A DNA stretch of 51,312 nucleotides from CAYGZL01 sp964354345 (GTDB taxonomy: Bacteria > Chloroflexota > Anaerolineae > Anaerolineales > UBA4823). The stretch covers positions 1-51,312 of the forward strand of contig CAYGZL010000115.1 in the NCBI GenBank assembly GCA_964354345.1, given 5' to 3'. The notes beneath the pieces were generated by a model. It worked only from the letters and a program-made list of their open reading frames with translations. It did no database searches and had not been told where the DNA came from. Shown in pieces: positions 1-9,200 of the stretch. The position numbers and the translations under genes are program-made. How positions within the stretch are numbered: the stretch's first letter is position 1; the number at the start of each line of letters is the position of its first letter.

Positions 1-31
1 AAAACGGGAACCTCCAGGTATGGAGGTTCCC
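1..31 (-). terminator. Rho-independent terminator after tRNA-Val
   Basis: A perfect 10-bp inverted repeat (6-15 with 22-31, 6-nt loop) lies directly downstream of the tRNA-Val gene. Read on the minus strand it is followed by T residues (A1-A4 on the plus strand, with C5 between), and the tract is cut by the window edge. It most likely ends the tRNA transcript. Confidence 0.8.
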
Positions 32-34
32 AGG

Positions 35-108
35 TGGGCGGAATAGGACTCGAACCTACGACCTCCTCTGTGTAAGAGAGGCGTTCTAACCAACTGAACT
101 ATCCGCCC
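35..108 (-). tRNA. tRNA-Val (anticodon UAC)
   Basis: The minus strand folds into a full cloverleaf. The acceptor stem GGGCGGA pairs with TCCGCCC, there are D-arm and T-arm (GTAGG-TTCGAGT-CCTAT) sequences, and a 5-bp anticodon stem CCTCT/AGAGG closes the loop CTTACAC. The anticodon is TAC, which reads valine codons. The discriminator base is A (complement of T35). No CCA is encoded. Confidence 0.96.
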
Positions 109-117
109 GGCGGGGGA

Positions 118-146
118 ATTATACCGCGCTTCCTGCATGGATGCAA
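118..146 (-). promoter_or_regulatory. Promoter of tRNA-Val
   Basis: On the minus strand a perfect -10 TATAAT (118-123) is preceded, after exactly 17 nt, by TTGCAT (141-146). Transcription would start about 3 nt before the mature tRNA 5' end. The same TTGCAT -35 variant with 17-nt spacing occurs in front of the divergent regulator gene. Confidence 0.75.
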
Positions 147-188
147 ATTGAAAAAGATTGCCGGGTCACCTTTACCCGTCACTTTCAT

Positions 189-217
189 TTGCATTTATCG
201 CAATTCCGTGATATAAA
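189..217 (+). promoter_or_regulatory. Promoter of the RpiR-type regulator gene
   Basis: TTGCAT (189-194), a 17-nt spacer and TATAAA (212-217) with an upstream TG (209-210) form a sigma-70-type promoter with an extended -10. It lies about 65 bp before the start codon of the regulator. Confidence 0.65.
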
Positions 218-233
218 TGATATCAAATCATTT
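215..233. promoter_or_regulatory. Candidate operator overlapping the regulator's -10
   Basis: The 7-bp inverted repeat AAATGAT / ATCATTT (215-221 and 227-233, spacer ATCAA) overlaps the -10 element and the expected start of transcription. Such placement suits a repressor site. Autoregulation by the downstream RpiR-type protein is an inference. Confidence 0.45.
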
Positions 234-283
234 AATTTTGAAGATCCCACGGCATTCCGCCGCATTCGTTCAGGAGGTCAGGG

Positions 284-1120
284 ATGAGTTACGAAGAACG
301 GATTCGCAAAGAACGACCGGTCATGTCAAAGAGTTTCGCCCGTCTGGCGGATTTCCTGCTCGATTCGTATGTCGAAGCAGCTTTTATGACTGCCAGTGAG
401 TTAGCCCACACGTTGGACCTGGATGCAGCCACAGTGGTGCGCTTTTCACAGCACCTCGGTTATCCTGGTTTCCCCAAACTGCAACGGGAAATCCGCGCCC
501 GGGTGAAGCACGATCTGCTGGTGCGTCCAATCCAGGCCGAAGAACCCAATACAACCCCCGCGATTGTCACAGCTGCCCTGGATGAGGTCACCCTGGCGCT
601 CAACCAGACGCGCATCTCGCTCGATACCGATGCGCTTGACCAGTTGGTCGAGAAATTAGGCCAGGCACGCCGTATTGTCATCCTGGCGGAAAATCCCGCT
701 CAACCAACCGCCTATAGTTTAATTCTCTTCCTTGAGCTGGGCGGCTTCCCGGTCTACATTGCTCGCTCCGGCCTGGCTGACCTGGCGCGTACTGTCAACA
801 TCGCGGTCGCCCAGGATTTACTGCTGGCAATTGAGATCGTCGGCCAATCGCCCTACATTGCACGGGCAATGGGCGAGGCGCAGGCCAGGGGTATCCCAAC
901 CGCGGCCATCGTCGCCTCCGCTTCCTTACCCTCTGCCCGTTATGCAGATACCGTGCTGGCTGCTCATGGTCACCCTTCAACCGGTGTAGGCATCGTCTCT
1001 GTCGAGACGATTGTATATGCTCTGGCGCGCGTCTTGCAGGTGCGCTTCGCCGAACGGTTCGCTGGCACTGAACAGGCGATCAACCAGCTCTCCGAAAATA
1101 TCCAACAACCTCTGGACTAA
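284..1120 (+). CDS. MurR/RpiR-family transcriptional regulator
   Basis: A 278-residue DNA-binding regulator of the RpiR family, whose members sense phosphorylated sugars or related metabolites. Residues 1-75 form the family's N-terminal helix-turn-helix; the stretch with ASELAHTLDL and ATVVRFSQHLGYPGFP is typical. Residues about 110-260 form a SIS-type sugar-phosphate isomerase fold, here divergent. The start is fixed by AGGAGGT (272-278) six bases upstream. A promoter and an inverted repeat lie just upstream, suggesting autoregulation. The FAH-family gene begins 11 nt after the stop, so the two are probably co-transcribed and the regulator may respond to that pathway's substrate. The effector cannot be read from the sequence. 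Confidence 0.9.
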   Translation: MSYEERIRKERPVMSKSFARLADFLLDSYVEAAFMTASELAHTLDLDAATVVRFSQHLGYPGFPKLQREIRARVKHDLLVRPIQAEEPNTTPAIVTAALDEVTLALNQTRISLDTDALDQLVEKLGQARRIVILAENPAQPTAYSLILFLELGGFPVYIARSGLADLARTVNIAVAQDLLLAIEIVGQSPYIARAMGEAQARGIPTAAIVASASLPSARYADTVLAAHGHPSTGVGIVSVETIVYALARVLQVRFAERFAGTEQAINQLSENIQQPLD

Positions 1121-1131
1121 GACATTTCGCC

Positions 1132-1896
1132 ATGCGATTTGTGCGTTACCAATCCAAAATAGAACCTGCCCATTACGGTTGGGTGATGGATGAGGCGGTC
1201 GGTCCTGTCGAAGGCACACCCTTCGGTGAATTCCTGCGCCTGGAAGCCGATCAACCCCTCGAAGATGTCCACCTGTTGCCTCCGCTTGAGCCAGGAAAAA
1301 TAATATGCATCGGTCGGAACTACGTGGCGCACGCCCGCGAACATAAAGCGGAGGTTCCCGAGGTTCCCCTGATCTTCCTTAAACCCCCTTCGTCTGTAAT
1401 TGGACCGGGCGAGCCAATCATCCTGCCGCCACAGTCCCAGCAAGTCGAGCACGAGGCTGAGCTGGTGATTGTGATAGGGAAGAAAGGTCGCTGGATTCCG
1501 CCTGAGGAAGCCCTGAACTATGTGCTGGGATATACGATCGGCAACGATGTCACCGCCCGTGACTTGCAACGCCGGGATGGTCAATGGACGCGCGCCAAGG
1601 GCTTCGATACCTTCTGCCCGATCGGCCCCTGGCTGGAGACCGAGTTCGACCCGGCTGACGCCATGATCACCTGCCATGTGAACAACGAGCTGCGCCAGAT
1701 GGCTTCTACCCGGGATATGGTTTTCAATGTGCGCCAGTTGATCGCCTTTGCCTCATCAGTCATGACACTGGAACCCGGCGACCTGCTCTTCACTGGCACT
1801 CCGTCTGGCGTTGGTCCGCTGTTGCCAGGCGATGTAGTTGAGGTTACAATAGATGGGTTGGGCTCGTTGAAGAACCCCGTCCTGGCGGAACAGTAG
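1132..1896 (+). CDS. Fumarylacetoacetate hydrolase (FAH) family protein
   Basis: A 254-residue member of the FAH superfamily, metal-dependent enzymes that hydrolyse, decarboxylate or tautomerise acylpyruvates and related oxo-acids. The N-terminal 50 residues are a short family cap. The catalytic core follows, with the metal ligands E108 and E110 in HEAEL and D139 in GNDVTARD, then the KGFDTFCPIGPWL stretch and a C-terminal GTPSGVG turn. It lies 11 nt behind the RpiR-type regulator on the same strand and has no strong ribosome site, which suggests translational coupling. Substrate is uncertain: FAH homologues of this length include oxaloacetate decarboxylases, acylpyruvases and homoprotocatechuate-pathway isomerases. 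Confidence 0.9.
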   Translation: MRFVRYQSKIEPAHYGWVMDEAVGPVEGTPFGEFLRLEADQPLEDVHLLPPLEPGKIICIGRNYVAHAREHKAEVPEVPLIFLKPPSSVIGPGEPIILPPQSQQVEHEAELVIVIGKKGRWIPPEEALNYVLGYTIGNDVTARDLQRRDGQWTRAKGFDTFCPIGPWLETEFDPADAMITCHVNNELRQMASTRDMVFNVRQLIAFASSVMTLEPGDLLFTGTPSGVGPLLPGDVVEVTIDGLGSLKNPVLAEQ

Positions 1897-1957
1897 TTTG
1901 TTCAAAACGGTAGTTTCGACCAGAGCCAGGCCACTTACGTGTGAGACTTTGTAAAGC

Positions 1958-2977
1958 GTGAACCTATCGCTTGACTTCCACACCGCCATCCAGACAGCCC
2001 TGGTGATCACCCTCGTCGCATTGGTGATCACTCTGTGGCAGGGGATCCGGTCACTGCGCGCCGCGCGCCGGCTACCTTTTTTCCGCATGCGCCGTGAGCG
2101 CATCCTGCATGGCTGGCGATTGTTTTTTTGGTCGCTGTTATTTGGCGCATTGGCTTACTTTCTATATCGCCCAGCAGAACCCCTGATCTACCGCTACTTC
2201 CCTGCCACTGCCACCCCTACCCTTACTCCAACAGTTACACTCACCCCAACAATTACACTTTCTCCGACGGTTTCGCTAACGCCCACCATCACGCGTACAC
2301 CCTCTGTAACTGATACGCCCACGATCACCTTCACACCCAATATCCCACTGGCGGTCGAAATGGCGTTTATCAGCACCATTACTCCCAATCCGGATGCCAT
2401 CTTCAGTTCCTTGACTTTCACCACTGGGCTGGACTCCTCCTACCGTCCACTCAACCCGGGTGTACTCTTTAAAAATCCGGTCGGTCATATGTACGCCATG
2501 TTCAGCTATGACCAGATGGTGAATGGCGCGCAGTGGACTGCCTTATGGTACCGCAACGGCGCGTTGGTCAATTATGAGAGCAAACCCTGGGATGGCGGTT
2601 CAGGCGGTCTGGGATACACAGATTGGGCGCCCAAACCCGAAGAATGGTTGCCCGGCGAGTATCAGGTGCAAATTTTCGTTGGCCTGGTCTGGAAAATTTC
2701 TGGCGTCTTCACAGTGGAAGGGGAAGCGCCTACCGCTGAACCTACTGCCACCGCCAGCCCCACCCCGACACCGAGCCGCACCCCGATTCCCTCCTGGACG
2801 CCACGACCAAGCCTGACACCGACGAATACCCGGACGATCACACCCACCAAAACACCTTACGTCTCTCCAACCCGGACTTCGACGCGTACTCCCTGGCCCA
2901 CCCTGACCCGCACGCCGGTCACACCCTCCAGCACCCCCTGGCCAACCCGCACACGCACCCCCACACCCTCGCACTGA
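1958..2977 (+). CDS. Two-TM protein with Thr/Pro-rich repeat linkers
   Basis: A 339-residue protein of unknown function starting at GTG. Two hydrophobic segments (about residues 8-28 and 48-68) put the rest outside the membrane. Residues about 80-135 and 250-338 are low-complexity Thr/Pro repeats of the TPT type. A globular part of about 110 residues, rich in aromatics and glycine, sits between them. Such Thr/Pro tracts are frequent in secreted proteins of Anaerolineae and probably act as extended, possibly glycosylated, linkers. The gene converges on psuG with no gap between stop codons, and no clear ribosome site precedes the GTG. I do not recognise a family for the globular part. Confidence 0.7.
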   Translation: MNLSLDFHTAIQTALVITLVALVITLWQGIRSLRAARRLPFFRMRRERILHGWRLFFWSLLFGALAYFLYRPAEPLIYRYFPATATPTLTPTVTLTPTITLSPTVSLTPTITRTPSVTDTPTITFTPNIPLAVEMAFISTITPNPDAIFSSLTFTTGLDSSYRPLNPGVLFKNPVGHMYAMFSYDQMVNGAQWTALWYRNGALVNYESKPWDGGSGGLGYTDWAPKPEEWLPGEYQVQIFVGLVWKISGVFTVEGEAPTAEPTATASPTPTPSRTPIPSWTPRPSLTPTNTRTITPTKTPYVSPTRTSTRTPWPTLTRTPVTPSSTPWPTRTRTPTPSH

Positions 2978-3889
2978 TCAATCGTCCGGCCAGGTCACTG
3001 CGATTTGGGCAGCCAGGCGGGCGTTGTTAAGCAACAAACCGAGGTTAGCACGCAGGCTGGCGCCACCGGTCAAGCGGGTGACGCGCTGCAAGAGGAACGG
3101 CGTCACAGCCTGACCACTGATCTTCTCCGCGGCCAGGTCTGCCAGAGCGTGCTCGATAGCCTTTTCCACCTGCTCAACCGGGAGAGCCACTTCCTGCGGG
3201 GGTGGATTGACCACCAACAATGCGCTGCGCGCCCCCTGCAGCCAATGCTTGAGCGCCATCCGTCCAATCATCCCAGGATCATCCGCCCTTGCGCTTACTT
3301 TCAAGCCGCTGTTACGTGAATAAAAAGCCGGGAACTCATCTGTCTGATAACCTACCACCGGCACTGCCCAGGTCTCCAGGTATTCCAGTGTGGCGGGGAG
3401 ATCCAGGATGGCCTTCGCTCCGGCGCATACCACCACCATCGGTGTCGTCGCCAGTTGGGGTAAATCCGCTGAGATATCCCACTCCGCTTGCCGGTGCACA
3501 CCGCCGATCCCACCGGTAGCGAAAACACGCAGGCCTATCCGCTGAGCAATCGCCAGGGTCCCGGCCACCGTCGTCCCGCCATCCCAGCCCAGCTCGATTG
3601 CCGGAGCAATATCACGGCTGCTGATTTTATGGACGTATTGTCTGGTGGCCAGATCTGCAAGCTCATCTTCAGTCAGGCCGACTCGCACCTGCCCGGTCAG
3701 GATGGCAATTGTCGCCGGGATCGCCCCATTCTGACGGACTTCGCACTCCATTTGCCGCGCCAGTTCCAGGTTCTCAGGATAGGGCAAACCATGCGTGATG
3801 ACTGTCGATTCCAGGGCCACCACCGGTTGCCCACTGGTCAACGCCTGGACGATTTCGGGTTGGATGCAGTAATAAGACGGTAAAGGCAT
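2978..3889 (-). CDS. psuG: Pseudouridine-5'-phosphate glycosidase
   Basis: A 303-residue lyase-type glycosidase that splits pseudouridine 5'-phosphate into uracil and ribose 5-phosphate, a cytoplasmic step of pseudouridine salvage. The family's functional residues are visible: E27 in VALESTVITHG, K88 in VHKISSRDIA, D138 in DISADL after ATGGIGGVH, and K159 in VCAGAKAILD, matching the Schiff-base lysine of the E. coli enzyme. Length is normal. It starts 2 nt after the kinase stop codon, so the two form one transcription unit in pathway order (kinase first, glycosidase second). Confidence 0.95.
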   Translation of the reverse strand: MPLPSYYCIQPEIVQALTSGQPVVALESTVITHGLPYPENLELARQMECEVRQNGAIPATIAILTGQVRVGLTEDELADLATRQYVHKISSRDIAPAIELGWDGGTTVAGTLAIAQRIGLRVFATGGIGGVHRQAEWDISADLPQLATTPMVVVCAGAKAILDLPATLEYLETWAVPVVGYQTDEFPAFYSRNSGLKVSARADDPGMIGRMALKHWLQGARSALLVVNPPPQEVALPVEQVEKAIEHALADLAAEKISGQAVTPFLLQRVTRLTGGASLRANLGLLLNNARLAAQIAVTWPDD

Positions 3890-3891
3890 TT

Positions 3892-4848
3892 TTATATGAC
3901 TAATTGATCGTAGAGTTTTTCCAGGGTCAGGTCGGGCAGGACCGAACCCGGGTACCGCAGAGTCAGGGAGGCGGAGGAAACACCCAGACGAACTGCGTCA
4001 TCGAGCGGGATATCATTAAGCAAGGCAAAGATCACCGCAGCCGTCAGAGCATCCCCCGCGCCGGTCGGGTCGAGGATTTCCGTGCGGATTGCCGGGACGT
4101 GACCACTAGTTTCCGAGCTGGCGTAACAGACACCAAATTGCGCCAGGGTGATGATCGCAATGTGGACTCCCTGGCTGACCAGGCATTTGGCTGCATCCAG
4201 GGCGTCGTTAACATTGGATAAGTCCACCGGCCGGTCGCATAAAATCCCCGCTTCAGTATGATTGGGCGTGACCAGGAACAGACGCGACATGTAAGGGGTG
4301 AGACGGCTTGCCAGCGTGGCCGAGGTAGGATCAGCGCAAATTGGTAAGCGTGCCCTTCGCGCCAGGCTGACAGCGGTACGTATTGTTTCGCGGGGCAGGT
4401 TGGCATCCATGAATAGCAGCGAGGCGTTGTGGAATAATTCCTCCTGCTCTTTCAGGTAAGCCGGCGTCAAGGCTGTCACGGCGCCCATATCGTCGAGAGC
4501 AAATTTCCGCGCGCCCGCAACATCCACCACCGCCAGATAAGAACCGGTCGGCCATTTGGATGTCCGCAAAACACCGGTTACCTCCACACCCGCTGAAACC
4601 GTTTGCTGTAACAGGCGATCACCGACTTCATCCTGGCCAATGGCGGTTAATAAAGTCACCGGGTGACCCAGGCGCGCCAGGTTTTCAGCCACATTACGCG
4701 CCACACCCCCAAAGGAAGAGCGGATCCTGGCCGGGTTGGAAGTACCCAGACGTAGCTCCTGGGTCAAGCGACCGACCAGGTCAACCCCAGCCGCACCCAA
4801 AACTAACACTGGCTGGTCTGGTTTGGTAGAGAAGGCCTCATATTTCAT
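3892..4848 (-). CDS. psuK: PfkB-family kinase, probably pseudouridine kinase
   Basis: A 318-residue ribokinase-fold sugar kinase. The N-terminal part carries the GAAGVDLVGR and FGGVARNVAENLARLG stretches that shape the nucleoside/sugar site. The C-terminal DPTGAGDALTAA motif supplies the anion hole and the catalytic base D266. Family members phosphorylate many sugars and nucleosides. The assignment to pseudouridine rests on its coupling to psuG, 2 nt away. Together they turn pseudouridine from RNA turnover into uracil and ribose 5-phosphate. Confidence 0.88.
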   Translation of the reverse strand: MKYEAFSTKPDQPVLVLGAAGVDLVGRLTQELRLGTSNPARIRSSFGGVARNVAENLARLGHPVTLLTAIGQDEVGDRLLQQTVSAGVEVTGVLRTSKWPTGSYLAVVDVAGARKFALDDMGAVTALTPAYLKEQEELFHNASLLFMDANLPRETIRTAVSLARRARLPICADPTSATLASRLTPYMSRLFLVTPNHTEAGILCDRPVDLSNVNDALDAAKCLVSQGVHIAIITLAQFGVCYASSETSGHVPAIRTEILDPTGAGDALTAAVIFALLNDIPLDDAVRLGVSSASLTLRYPGSVLPDLTLEKLYDQLVI

Positions 4849-4927
4849 GGTGTGTGTTTACCTTGACCTGGAGAGCCTGTTCATTTTACGCCTCGATAAT
4901 TTGGTACAACACTGAGTCTGGTAACGC

Positions 4928-6256
4928 TTATCCCGTTGGAGGGTTACTCCTCGCTGGTTGGGGTGGATTTCCGGCCGGAGGCAAGGCACCAGCTGCCGGC
5001 TGGTCATGCTCAGTCCAGGCATCCAAGATTTGGGCAATCCGCATCAGCACCAAACTGCGCATCTGGGCTTCATCGAGCTTACCGGTTGGATTGATGGCGC
5101 GCAGAGTTTCCAGGATCGCTAAGAGCATCTCCGCCTGAGCTTCCGCCCGGCCTAACTCCTGGTAAGCCAGGCGTTGCGCTTCTCCGTAAGCCCGGGTAAC
5201 ATTTGCAGTTCCAATCCAACGCGCCTGCCAGGTGTCCACACGTTGTTCTCTTACCACGGAGGTCATGATCGCAAAATGGCCGATATCAACCCATAATAAC
5301 TCGACACCCATATCCCGGAAGCGTTGCCGCATAACCGGACTTTCGAATGCTCTGGTTATTTCTAGGCGTGGGTTCTGACCTTCACTGACCGGTGCAGTGA
5401 GCTCATCAATTTTCATCCGATAAATTCGATCGGTAATGATATTGCCCACCTGGTTCCTAACCGCGGTCGCCAGGGAAGTGAGTCTTGGTTCGCCATTTAT
5501 ATCAAGGGAAACGGTGCGCCGGTAAGCCAGGTTGTACAGCGCTCTACTGGAAAAAGGATACGGACGCTCGGGCGTCCGGCGAGTATAATCAGCGGGTTGA
5601 CGACCGGTGCGGATACGGAAGCGGTAATTTACGTTCTGCAAGGCAATTTCTACCCCATCCCGGGTGGTTGCTGACATCTGCTGGATATTATCCTGTTGAT
5701 CTTCGAGGCTGGCCACTTCTTTGACCCGCTCGAGTCGAGTGACATAATGAATGCCAGCAGCAACAACATTCGAGGGCGCTATCAGTCGTTCCAACAAAAC
5801 CACACTACCCGGCGCGACCACGAGATAGCCTGGACCGCCAACAGCATCCAGTAAATTCACTTCGTTATCTCTGATCTGGCGTCTACCATCTCGTATGACC
5901 AGGCGCGGATGAAAGATGCCAAACGCGGCCGGGATTAGGTAACGCAAACCCAACCACAAACCAGGCAACTCATATACATCTCGAATGTAAGCAGCCACTA
6001 CCAGCATCGCGCCCAGTAAAGCTGCTACTGGAAATATCATCAAGCGCAGACTGTGTTGGGTCAGCCAGCCCAGTGGCGCCATACCCGGTTCATAGTATAA
6101 CGACCGCCCCCACGAGAGGAAAATCAAGAATGCAACAAAGACAAAGAAAAGACGTAAATACCCCCAAACCCGCCCGCCGATCCACAAACGCTCCAGAAAT
6201 GCCAGCAAACGCCACAAGTTCCTGCGTAACATGGATGAAATTCGAGTCCGGAACAT
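4928..6256 (-). CDS. SPFH/band-7 domain membrane protein
   Basis: A 442-residue protein. The open frame continues upstream, but those codons lie inside the 3' end of the neighbouring gene and look non-coding. The ATG at 6256, 7 nt after the neighbour's stop, gives a typical protein. Two hydrophobic segments (about residues 33-53 and 70-95) are followed by an SPFH/band-7 region (about 170-350, including TTRDGVEIALQNVNYRF) and a helical, Ala/Glu-rich stretch with GEAQRLAYQELGRAEAQAE, typical of stomatin/flotillin-like oligomers. The tail is Pro/Gly-rich. Parts of it resemble the cytosolic half of the upstream protein (GPG-V core, RDGR/REGR stretch), so the two appear paralogous and probably assemble together as a membrane scaffold. 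Confidence 0.85.
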   Translation of the reverse strand: MFRTRISSMLRRNLWRLLAFLERLWIGGRVWGYLRLFFVFVAFLIFLSWGRSLYYEPGMAPLGWLTQHSLRLMIFPVAALLGAMLVVAAYIRDVYELPGLWLGLRYLIPAAFGIFHPRLVIRDGRRQIRDNEVNLLDAVGGPGYLVVAPGSVVLLERLIAPSNVVAAGIHYVTRLERVKEVASLEDQQDNIQQMSATTRDGVEIALQNVNYRFRIRTGRQPADYTRRTPERPYPFSSRALYNLAYRRTVSLDINGEPRLTSLATAVRNQVGNIITDRIYRMKIDELTAPVSEGQNPRLEITRAFESPVMRQRFRDMGVELLWVDIGHFAIMTSVVREQRVDTWQARWIGTANVTRAYGEAQRLAYQELGRAEAQAEMLLAILETLRAINPTGKLDEAQMRSLVLMRIAQILDAWTEHDQPAAGALPPAGNPPQPARSNPPTG

Positions 6257-6263
6257 CGCTGTG

Positions 6264-9200
6264 TTACTCCCTCTCAGGTTGTCCCTCTGTGGGAGGCGGT
6301 TGGTCCGGCGACCCACCTGGATCAAGCCCTGCTTGAACTGTGCCTGGCAGGGGCGAAGTGTCTGCACCGGGTAACTGCGGAGGGCTTGATCCAGGTGTTT
6401 CATTAACCGCACCTGATATTTGGGGGGTGGTACCCTCGGATTGCATTTTAAACACACCCAACACGGGCAGGTTGGGAGGCACCACCGGCGAAAACCAGTC
6501 GCGGAAACTGCGCAACAGGTTGATCGTATCAGCCGGCAACAAGCGCTGAGTGCTGGGATCTGTGGCGATAGCTTCCAAAGCCTGGAACACCCGCAAAGCC
6601 AACACCTCGGGTGGGAAATCAGCATGGATAATTTGAGATAGGGTAAACACCATATCGCGCTGTGCCTGTGCCCTGGCGCTGTTGCGAATTCGAATGGCTT
6701 GCAGTTCATGTTCCGACCAGGTTTTCAAAGCATCAGTCTGCCAACCTGCCCGCCAGGTCTCCACCAACTGGCGGCGAACCTCCTGATCCACCGGCTCCAG
6801 GTCGGTGAAGTTAGCCAGGATCACCTTGATCCCACGCGTACGCAACAGCTTCGGTGTCTTTAATGTCCGGGGTGGGTGAAGCACTAACTGGTTTTCATCC
6901 CACACCTGCCCGGCGACTGGTGGTTGGTCAATATGCCATTCAGCCAGTTGGAAAGCCAGGACGCCCTGATTACGCACCCGAATCCGGAAATTATTCCTCA
7001 AATTTTGTAATGGATCATCCTCAGGTCTGGTCGATTGCGCAGATGCATTGCCCCGCACTGGAAGCGGATAAAGCAAATCATAATGCTGCTCCACCAGCAT
7101 TTCCCTGAAAATGTCAACCGCCACCTGGGTGGGCAGCTCATCCCAATTCACTGGCGTCGTAACGCCCGATTGACCTGCGCGGGCCGCTACCGCAGCAAAA
7201 ACCCGCTCTGGATCAAAATGATACGGCGCAGCCTTCTCCTGGTTGGGATTTCCACCCAAATCGCCCGTTGTTGGGGGCTTTGACCAGTTCGCCTGTGCAT
7301 AACGGTGGATTTCCAACTTATCCACCTCGTCCAACTCGTCAACCAACCTCTCGATGACCCTGACCCGCTGGCCATCACCAGGTTGCCCTATAGCTGATGG
7401 GATCCGGTCCACCAGATAGACCACCCGCAGGTTTTCGGGAGCCACAGCGCCAACATAAGTCACCAACACAGTATCGGGAGGTTGCCCTAAGGTAAATACT
7501 GTGAAGACATTATTGACGATTTCAATCCCTTCTTTTGTATAACTATGGATGACGGATATCGAACGGAACTGAGGGCGCAGATCAACGACGCCGCGAATTT
7601 CCTCATCGTAGCGCGGTGCATACGGGAACGGGCGGAAATTGGTGAAGGTCAAGCCGGGACCAACCACCCGGATCTGCGGCTCTGTGGGAGGGACATTGCG
7701 ACGGAAAAGTCTGAAAAACCGTGAACCTACCCGGTTCAATGGTCTTAACGCCAGGTTGACCAGGAAAGGATAAGCATCATTGCGCTGCTGAAGAACGACT
7801 GCACTACTCAGATCCGTCAGGATCACTCCCGGTCCTCTGCGAATCTCTTCGCCTGGATATTGAACAACCCTACCCTCTCGAACGTGAACTGCCGGTCCAT
7901 GTTGTCTGAACAAGTAGAACAACAAACGGACGATTGCTTCTCTACGGTCCCTTAAACTAGAAACTGGCAAGACAAATTGAGCAAAAAAGACGACCCAGAA
8001 TAATAAACCCAGCCCACCCATCAAGAAGACATCAAAGAAGACTTGCCTGATCGTCCGGCTGGCCTTAATCGAGAATCCTGCTGGTTTCCCGGACAACCAG
8101 GAGCTCAGCTGACTGCGGATCAAATCACCGGATGCAGTTCCTTCTGTCTCATAAAAGCCAGTCGACAACGGGCTAACATTTTTAGTCCCCTGGAAAACCA
8201 GTAAACCATCCAGGTCATCCGTAACATACGCCCGGATGAAGGCTTCACCAGCCTGCCAATACGCCCGAATTGCCAGGGCGTTTTTTATTTCAGTCACCTC
8301 TCCAAACGCGCGTGGTCGAGTCGGATCTGTGATATCCACCACCTGGACGCCCTGTTGTCCCTCTGCCAGAAATACATAATTTTCCCAAATGTAAAGATCC
8401 GAGACATCACCCCGCGTTGCGATTTGTGTAACTTTTTCTAGTTTCACCGGATGAGAAATATCCAGGATCACCAATCCGTTTGCACCACCCACTGCAAAGG
8501 CATATGGCCACTGAATGGCTATTTTCCGAAATCCTTGGAATTCCGTAAACCGGCCAACCTCGACCGGTAAATAAGGATCATCTACTTTATAAATAATTAT
8601 CCCAACCTGCTGGACGGCAACATAGAGATAATTCTTCTCTTCGCTGACCCATTGGACATCGCCGAGTCCACTTATACTACGCACCTCTTTCATCTTATCC
8701 GGTTTACTGACATCCACCATTCTTAAGCCCGCAGATCCACTGGCAATATAGGCCACATTCTCAGAAATTAAAACCTGGTTGGCGTCCCCCCGGGCAGGCA
8801 ACCTATCAATAACATGTAACTGCTGAGGATTCTGAATACTGACCGTATATACACCATCCTTTCCACCCGCTATGTAGGCGATATTCCCGGCCAGGGTTAA
8901 TTGTTTCCCTGCCCCGGGGAGTAAAACTGAACTGATCTCATTGAGTTCGTAGGGATTAGAAACATCGAAGACCCAAAAATTTTGTTTTCCATCCAGAATA
9001 TAAACATAAGGCATCGCCAAATCAAACTGATTGACCGATGCGGGGTAGTCGAAGGCGCTTATCTCAACAAGATTATCGATCTTGGATTGATCAACCACCC
9101 GCAAACCACGCTCTGTATCTGCGATAAATAGCCGGGATCCCTCGACCAACACCGATTGAGCCCGACCCGGCGTATCCAATTGCCCGATCTGCTTCGGGTG

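Noticed and set aside
1045..1062. CGAACGGTTCG inside the RpiR gene, resembling a LexA box
   Set aside because: The half sites are 1 nt apart, not 4, and it lies within a coding region.
2194..2424. Valine/glycine-rich minus-strand frame
   Set aside because: A shadow of the Thr/Pro repeat codons on the plus strand.
6257..6709. Upstream extension of the SPFH gene's open frame
   Set aside because: It lies wholly inside the 3' end of the propeller gene, is Cys/Trp/Arg-rich and has no membrane or SPFH features; the ATG at 6256 after the neighbour's stop is the natural start.
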